DNA of 64,000 nucleotides, taken from positions 15,797,501-15,861,500 of the forward strand of contig CM040107.1 of NCBI GenBank assembly GCA_022496805.1, in the 5' to 3' direction. This document shows positions 57,808 to 64,000 of the stretch, piece by piece (positions within the stretch are counted from its first letter, which is position 1; each line of letters opens with the position of its first letter). Both the position numbers and the translations under genes were made by a program. The notes under the pieces were generated by a model that made no database searches, was not told the origin of the DNA, and saw only the letters and a program-made list of their open reading frames with translations. The stretch comes from Pohlia nutans. Taxonomy: Eukaryota; Streptophyta; Bryopsida; Bryales; Mniaceae.

Positions 57808-58410
57808 AAGGCGATAGTGCTCTCAGTGAATGGCGTTCTGTGCTTCGAGGATTATAAAGGATTCAGCCCGCCGTTGCTGGACTTGGCGAATGTCATTTGC
57901 CGTCCCGGAATTCGTCCTTTCTTTCGAATGCTTTTGGAAGTATTCCACGTCGGAATATGGTCATGTATGCCCCCATCCCGCTTGGACCTTGTCTTAGCGC
58001 ATCTACTCCCAATGGAGCTTAGATCGCAGTTGCTTTTTGTGTATGGTCAGGACAAGTGTGTTCGACAGAAGCCTTATCCATTCTTCCAGAAGTTGCTGCA
58101 GCGACTTACAATGGGTACTAAAACTCGTAGGTTTTGCAAACCGGGTAATGTTCTCATTGTTGATGATTGTGAATGGAAGAATGTAATGAATGGAAATCAT
58201 ACCTGCTATTTCCCGATTCCTTGGAAGGGTGAAATGCACCTACCTAATCCGCGAAACGTCATACCAGACGTCTGCACAGCCTTACTTCTATTCATTATGG
58301 ATTTGGTTCATTATGACTCCGTTACTGAGTTCCTCCAAAACACACCTATGGATGGGAAATTATGTAGGAGATCACTTAGGCAATGGTACACCAGTAGGGT
58401 AGAGCAATAG
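57808..58410 (+). CDS. Cluster C FCP1-like pseudo-phosphatase
   Basis: The exon follows acceptor CTGTGCAG and is open to TAG at 58,410. Motif I is AIVLSVNGVLCF, with Ser at the nucleophile position; motif II region VGIWSCMP; motif III region VLIVDDCEWKNV followed by CYFPIPW. Loss of the nucleophile predicts no phosphatase activity. It aligns with 10,712-11,365, where that residue is Cys, so the two clusters carry dead paralogues that lost the residue differently. The frame is fully open. Confidence 0.7.
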   Translation, partial: KAIVLSVNGVLCFEDYKGFSPPLLDLANVICRPGIRPFFRMLLEVFHVGIWSCMPPSRLDLVLAHLLPMELRSQLLFVYGQDKCVRQKPYPFFQKLLQRLTMGTKTRRFCKPGNVLIVDDCEWKNVMNGNHTCYFPIPWKGEMHLPNPRNVIPDVCTALLLFIMDLVHYDSVTEFLQNTPMDGKLCRRSLRQWYTSRVEQ

Positions 58411-58642
58411 ACATTACATACAGTTTGTCAGTTACAATCTCGTGGCCATGTGTACTGGACGTATTAGTGGCACTTTGATGGACTGTTCAGTCGAATGACT
58501 TTCATGACAATACCTCTTCTTCATGTAACTCATTTTTGTAATGTAAATGACTATTTCACCATCTCCCTTCGTCGATAACTCTTTTTCTTCTTGTTTCTTC
58601 GGTCTATGTGTGTTATTTGTATTGTTATATTACTTAGTTTGT

Positions 58643-58867
58643 CCATACATTTTCACTCATGCAACTATGAGATGACTGTTGTTCTTCCGGAACGCACTAT
58701 ATCGGGAGATCTCCTGATCCAAACATTCAAATCATACAGTATTCATTACATTACTTTTTCCATACATTTTCTCTCATGCAATTAAAAGATGACATTTGTT
58801 CTGTCGGAACAGCATTATATCGGGAGATCTCCTGATCCAAACATTCAAATCATACATTATTCATTAC
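58643..58867 (+). repeat. Two tandem 117-bp units with family-C palindromes, 3' array
   Basis: Units starting CCATACATTTTCWCTCATGC begin at 58,643 and 58,760. Each has a TATATCGGGAGATCTCCTGA palindrome variant, identical in both. The array is in the same place relative to the last gene as the 48-bp units of cluster A. Confidence 0.8.
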
Positions 58868-58911
58868 AGTGGGGCATGGTTTTACTAAGGCCCTTTCATT
58901 TTCCTTTGCTT

Positions 58912-58974
58912 TGTATGGACTCCACATAGTCCAAAATTCAATGAATAGTCCAGAAATAGTTAAAAATATGGCAT
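58912..58974 (-). other. Candidate right terminus of cluster C (inverted repeat arm)
   Basis: 58,947-58,974 is the inverted partner of 37,324-37,349. A TATGGACT...AGTCCA dyad precedes it, as at the cluster A right end (11,643-11,663). No family-C palindrome occurs to its right. Confidence 0.45.
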
Positions 58975-59352
58975 CTACTTGCTTGTCTGCTACTCAGGTC
59001 CTGTAATCCATATGAATCCATAACTTTAACTTAACATCACATACTGTGCTCCTCCGTACCCCGTGCTCTGCAAACATATCCTACTAATGTGAGCATAATT
59101 ACAGCCATATCTTGTGCTCATGCATAATTAATTTTACATAAGGAATATTCGAGTTTAGGAAATTATATGAAGGTACTCGTTTTCATAGCTACAGTTATCT
59201 GTAACTCCATTCCCCGTTATGGTCCATCACTTGCATCTTCACAACGTAATTTTATATGTCCTCTTCGTACATGCATTCTGTAGGTATTTGATTTCAACCT
59301 TACTATGACATTTTCTATATCATCAGAAATATTTAGAATATGAACTTCTTAC

Positions 59353-60243
59353 CTATATATTCAACCAGAAGTCCTCTTCATCTTCTGAAGATTCTCCGAC
59401 GTCTCTATCAAATGCCTCCGGTAGTGCTGCCCCCATCTGCTCAACATTTTGAGGAATTCGAATGTTCCTTCCTGTGGGGAGGGGGGCTGGATTTGTCTCG
59501 GGAATGTCTGTTGGCGCGCGAAGTCCCTCAAAGTCAATGTCCCTGCCCATGGCAAATATTTCTGCCTCTTCCTCTTCCTCCATTTCACTGTCAATTCTGC
59601 GGCCCCTGACCTCTGTTCTTAACACTACCTTCCATCCGGGCTCATCTTCGTCATCAGAGAAAAATACCTGCTCATAGTGAATAGGAAAAGCAAATGACTC
59701 ATACCCATGCGGTACAAGTGCATTAAAATTAGCCATAGTAAACCCCCAATCATCTTTCTTTACCGTAGCGTTCCTCCCTCTGTAGTTGGCCTTCACCCAA
59801 TCACAAACCAACAACACAATGCAATGACGTCCGTAATTTATTTCCACGATCTCCAAAATTTGGTCTATGTACTCGAGGTTGGCATCAATAGGGTTTGGAT
59901 CTTGCACTCCAGAGCGACATGGTCGGCGAAAAATGCCAGCCACCCCTGAGTCACAAGTCTTATCTACACTTTCCTCTGCACTCTTCACTCGGAAGTGGTA
60001 GCCATAAGAATACATACTACGAAACCTGCGTGCTTGTAAAGAGGGTGGTTTGGAAGAGTCTTCAACGTCGTCAAGCACCGCTATCCCCTGATCTTTTGCA
60101 TGTTGCACATCGGCTTGAAGCCATTCTACGAAGGGGGGAATTTCTTCCATACCAGGAGGAAATGGTGCCCCTGCTCTCCCGTTTCTCCGTGGGTGTCTCC
60201 TTCTAAACTCAATGCGTGCGTTTCTCCTTTCGTCCCATATCAC
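59353..60243 (-). CDS. CACTA (En/Spm-type) transposon protein, DUF4216 exon
   Basis: Minus-strand exon open for 296 codons to TAG at 59,353. It has SYGYHFRVKSAEES, DSGVAG, a YGR...VLLVCDW core, then YEQVFFSDDEDEPGWKVVL, the conserved blocks of DUF4216, which lies C-terminal to DUF4218 in plant CACTA transposase genes. The tail is acidic. It is probably the last exon of a gene whose DUF4218 exon is at 63,565-64,000. No stops interrupt it, unlike the Ty3 element. Confidence 0.8.
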   Translation of the reverse strand: MIWDERRNARIEFRRRHPRRNGRAGAPFPPGMEEIPPFVEWLQADVQHAKDQGIAVLDDVEDSSKPPSLQARRFRSMYSYGYHFRVKSAEESVDKTCDSGVAGIFRRPCRSGVQDPNPIDANLEYIDQILEIVEINYGRHCIVLLVCDWVKANYRGRNATVKKDDWGFTMANFNALVPHGYESFAFPIHYEQVFFSDDEDEPGWKVVLRTEVRGRRIDSEMEEEEEAEIFAMGRDIDFEGLRAPTDIPETNPAPLPTGRNIRIPQNVEQMGAALPEAFDRDVGESSEDEEDFWLNI

Positions 60244-63200
60244 CTGATACCTCCTGCATCATGTTCAACACCATTAATTGATACTTCATCTTTGTATAAC
60301 GACTTCTGTACAGTTTTATTCCTTCCCTTCGTGCCACATCTATGGCTTGTATATGTATAAAATTTGAAGGATAATGACATTTGTTAACCCCTACATAACC
60401 AAATATTCATGGTTTTCAAATGACAAGTTTAATCAATCATATTCTTAGAAACATAATTTGGATGGGTAAACATTTCTTTTAAAGGAATTACTGAAGAATA
60501 TGACATATGTTCCGTAATTTAAATTTTTTCAATAAATAAAAAAAAAACTACATATATTCTACTCAGAATTAATGAAACAATTAGGAGCCACCTGCTGCCC
60601 TTATAGGCCCTTAGGGGTTATTCCTCCGCTGAACATTGTCCCATGCTTGATCAGAACATACATATCATCTTGAACCCACATACATCCTTCACTTCAGTGT
60701 CTTTATACTCTGACGATATGCCACATCTGTAGTTGAACTGTACTTACGTTTCTCATTGATACTTCTTTATCACATCTCATACCAAACCTATAAAGTCAAT
60801 AAATATGATTTTCAGGGTAAATATTAAAAGCCATAACAAATTTAAGGTTGAAGCAGAAATTATATTTCACTAATTCCCTTAGAATTACTAATGATTTCAT
60901 ATTGAAATATAATTTGGCCAAAAACTATTCCATGTGCAATATTTATATATAGTACAATTAACTGAAAATTTATATCATATTGTAAAGTTCTACCTCATTC
61001 CTCTTTCACCTCGTCTCAACTCCTATGGAAATATAAAAAAACCAATAACTATATCACAATGATTTTGTATACACTCTATAACAAGCCATTGCCACTATTG
61101 TCCACACATGACACACATTGAGACCTCCTACGAAACCTAGAAGCTTTTTCACCCAGAAGTGAACAACTTCTGACATGACACTATTCATCCCTATTATGAA
61201 TTTTATCCTAGGTTAGAAGGAAGGCATAAAAGTAGGTAAGGTGGCCTTCTTTTTGGTGAACTTACTGTCTTCTTCCTTTTATCATGTCCTATTCTACTCT
61301 CCTAATACCATCATTCACTTCTTACTAGAAATGTGAGTTTACAAAATTACAAACAACCACCCCCAACTATATTCTATGATCCTGTTGTCCAATAATGCCC
61401 CACCACACTCTGTACTATCTGCACGTCACATTCACTTTAACCTGCTCACTCCCCCTCAAATCATGTACATTCCTTTGTACATGTACTCGTTGCCACTTTT
61501 CCTAAATAAGCATATGGTAGCCTGAAATATATATTTATTATATGCTAGTCTAACATCATATGTACGTTAAGGTTATAATTCTGGTTTTGGATAATTCATT
61601 CATGAGAATCCTTAAAAAAATTTGTCATGTAATTAACCCTTAAACGACATTTAGTTTTTTGGTGTTTCACCCAATATCTCATTTTACATTCCATTTTAAG
61701 CATAATTTTGTGTTTAGTTTAATTTAGGTCTATTGTACAGAAGTATAGATATCTCTAAGGTGCTCGGTTTAAAATAATAAAAACCCCATTTGCTGCAATG
61801 CGGTAAAAGTTATGAGCAAGATTCTCTCAAACTATAACCAATCCCGTTGGTTTCGGGTTGTCTTCTAAGGGATCAGGTGTTTTTCAATAACAACGATGTA
61901 TGTATAGTCATTGGTAGGATATAATTTGAGAACATCTATTTATCACACTACATAATGCACCGGATTTGTTGCATAATATATCTTTCATCCCACAGCACTA
62001 CAACTGTTGTAATGGTTTCTTACTTGTTCTTCACTTCAATGTAAAAAAAAAATCCCTCTCTCCCACAGTTCACAATAACATGATAGATATTGAATAAAGG
62101 AAATCCACATTTATTTTTTACCTTCAATTTCACTTCCCGCACTTATCATAATATTGATGTAGGTGTCATATTCGATCGTCAACACTGCTTGTTCAGATTC
62201 AATAAAATTTTATTTTTAGATATTGAATACTTCTTTCGACATTCCTACCTCGTTGAAAATTAGGAGACCATTGCAAAATGAAAATTTAATAATTTATACT
62301 GGACATTTAATCATTTCCAGGTGTCCTGCGTATTGCCACGTTCACCTTGCCACATACCTTTTTTTCACAATCTTGCACAAGAGACTACACAAGTGATAGG
62401 TACATTCCAGTTAAATAATTCTTACATTTGAAAGTATTGTAGATTTCACTACTGACCCAAAAAATTACCGTGAACAATTGTTTCAATACTACTGAAACTT
62501 CCCAATCTTGACCATTAACCCTTTGATGCGCTTTTGTCTAGATTTTGGAAGCTATATGATTTCTGACCCGTCCTTTCATTGTTCTTGGTGATGATTTTCA
62601 TCCATTCTGTTTTTTTAAAAAAAAAATTCTTATGCTAGTTCACTTTCATTTGTACGGTACGTATGTTCTAAATAAAATATTGATACTTTTTGAAACATAG
62701 CAAAAATTGTTTATGTCAATTTTCATTCCTAGTTCACCAAGTCGGACTTTAAACTTTTTTCTCCCTAATCAGTACAATGAAATAGTGAATATCATACCCT
62801 CTTGTACTGCAATTTACTCCAAAATCATTATGATACTTTAATTTTTTTTTAATGTTACTTTTGTATTTCAATTTGACTTTCAAGAGATAACCTTGCAAAA
62901 CTAATTAAAAAATATTAATAATACATATAATGAAACCAACCGGACAAATGTTATCTTCACATAGCTATTTATAACTTTGCTTTGTACATCAACTCCACTT
63001 TCATATTTTATTAAACGTTTAATCCCGAATCTTTGAAAAAGGTACTTATTCAGTACGTTAAAGGGTTCAGGGTAAATATATTGGGCAATCGAAAAACATT
63101 ACAACATCCTCATGTCACTTCTTGTATCAAATGACTCTCTACGTATTTACTCTTGGAAAAAACATATGTGTTTCAAGACGAACTTCCTACCTAGTCAATA

Positions 63201-63564
63201 TATGTACACTGTTTTTGACCTATTACGATTGGGCGACGTGACATTCGGATGTTCACTCATTTCAATTAATGCATACATGTAATACTCCTGCAACTCCCTT
63301 TTTCCCATCTTCAAATTCCCCGACAGACATATCTCTAATAAACATAACCATTTATATCCCTTTTCCCCCTTAAAAATAATTAATTCTACAACTTCATATT
63401 GCATTAGTCTGTCCACTTTTTGGTTTCTTTACTATTCTACAATACAGTACCCTGAATACTATAACATCTCCTTCGGTAGAATGATAACAGATACATTACC
63501 TACCTGAAATCGATACCCTGTGTCCATATAATTTTTAGTAGTAGGAAATGGGTACTTACTCACG
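60244..63564 (-). other. Large AT-rich intron or spacer of the CACTA gene
   Basis: No convincing exon was found in 3.3 kb. It holds an inverted relative of the 11.7-11.88 kb repeat at 61,630-61,830, and TTAACCCTT-type ends at 61,636, 62,516 and (inverted) 63,058 that may delimit a nested TTAA-flanked element. Confidence 0.4.
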
Positions 63565-64000
63565 ATATGGTTCAATGTGTGAGGCGTTGTCCAAAACGAA
63601 ATCATGCATCGCACTCCTTAAACCCTCTGACAACACCTTCGGTTTTCCCTTCCCCTCCAATATCTCATCTACCATTGCAGGCTCCTCCTTGTCATCCCAC
63701 ACTCTTCGAGAGGTTATGTTGTACTCTGCCAGGTATTCTGTACTGAAACCCAAAGCCTCCTCTACTTGGTATCCCTGTGCAACACTACCTTCACGCTTTG
63801 CTAAGTTCCGGACATACCCTTTCAGTGTTTTAAAATAGCGTTCATATGGATACATCCACCGTGTATGAACGGGCCCACGTTGAAACAATTGTTCCACCAA
63901 GTGATTAGGCAAATGTGACATGATGTCAAAAAAAGCGGGAGGAAACTCTTTTTCCAGCATGCACATAGTTTCCGCTGCATCAGCTAACAATTGTTCCTTC
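63565..64000 (-). CDS. CACTA (En/Spm-type) transposase, DUF4218 exon, runs off right edge
   Basis: The minus-strand exon is open from the window edge to a GTGAGT donor near 63,564. Motifs SHLPNHLVEQLFQRGPVH, MYPYERYFKTLKGYVRN and EGSVAQGYQVEEAL are the DUF4218 signature of CACTA transposases. The upstream catalytic part lies outside the window. Confidence 0.85.

Noticed and set aside
37324..58974. CTAC on both sides of the cluster C termini as a target-site duplication
   Set aside because: CTAC also follows the matching motif at the cluster A right end, so it is more likely part of the terminus than duplicated target DNA.
1..64000. tRNA or rRNA genes
   Set aside because: No cloverleaf with a convincing GGTTCGAATCC-type arm and no rRNA-like block was seen by eye; short or divergent tRNAs could still be missed.

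Overview
ORGANISM. This is nuclear DNA of a streptophyte, most likely a non-seed land plant (the level below 'plant' is a guess). Supporting signals are spliceosomal introns, a two-domain B3 DNA-binding gene, CACTA-type DUF4218/DUF4216 exons, FCP1-like proteins with a D(V/L)NG motif, a Ty3 element with an [15 protein letters not shown] integrase, and interstitial TTTAGGG repeats. LAYOUT. The window holds three diverged copies of one gene cluster, separated by AT-rich repeat DNA. Cluster A (1 to about 11,690): DUF7869-like gene on minus, ParB-like gene on plus, then two FCP1/HAD-like genes on plus. Cluster B (about 23,200-36,450) is the mirror image: ParB-like gene on minus, then a B3 gene and the DUF7869-like gene on plus. 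Its ParB-like gene is cut short beside a Ty3 retroelement at 15,399-22,957 that is flanked by inverted, not direct, LTR-like repeats. Cluster C (about 37,324-58,974): DUF7869-like gene on minus, an 8.7 kb AT/satellite-rich spacer, ParB-like gene on plus, then two FCP1/HAD-like genes on plus. The window ends in a minus-strand CACTA transposase-type gene (59,353 to beyond 64,000). MAIN OBSERVATION. Each cluster is peppered with its own family of 18-21 bp palindrome, and no family spreads into another cluster. A is TRTCGGCNGSCNGCCGAYA, B is TTAGCTCGANTCGAGCTAA, C is ATCGGGAGATCTCCCGAT. The palindromes sit in introns at positions conserved between A and C, notably as arrays in intron 1 of the ParB-like gene. 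They also sit in the divergent intergenic region, in tandem arrays 3' of the last gene, and even in frame inside exons. A conserved core (DDE-like DUF7869 protein plus ParB-like DNA-binding candidate) with a private repeated palindrome resembles a mobile or partitioning system with its own cis-sites. That function is inference. STATE OF THE GENES. The DUF7869-like and ParB-like genes carry 15 in-frame stop codons (9 TAG, 5 TGA, 1 TAA) but almost no frameshifts. The four FCP1-like exons and the CACTA exons are open. The pattern fits C-to-T decay at methylated CAG and CGA sites; readthrough is the alternative. Exon joins were worked out by eye from GT/AG sites and by comparing the three clusters; no transcript data were available.
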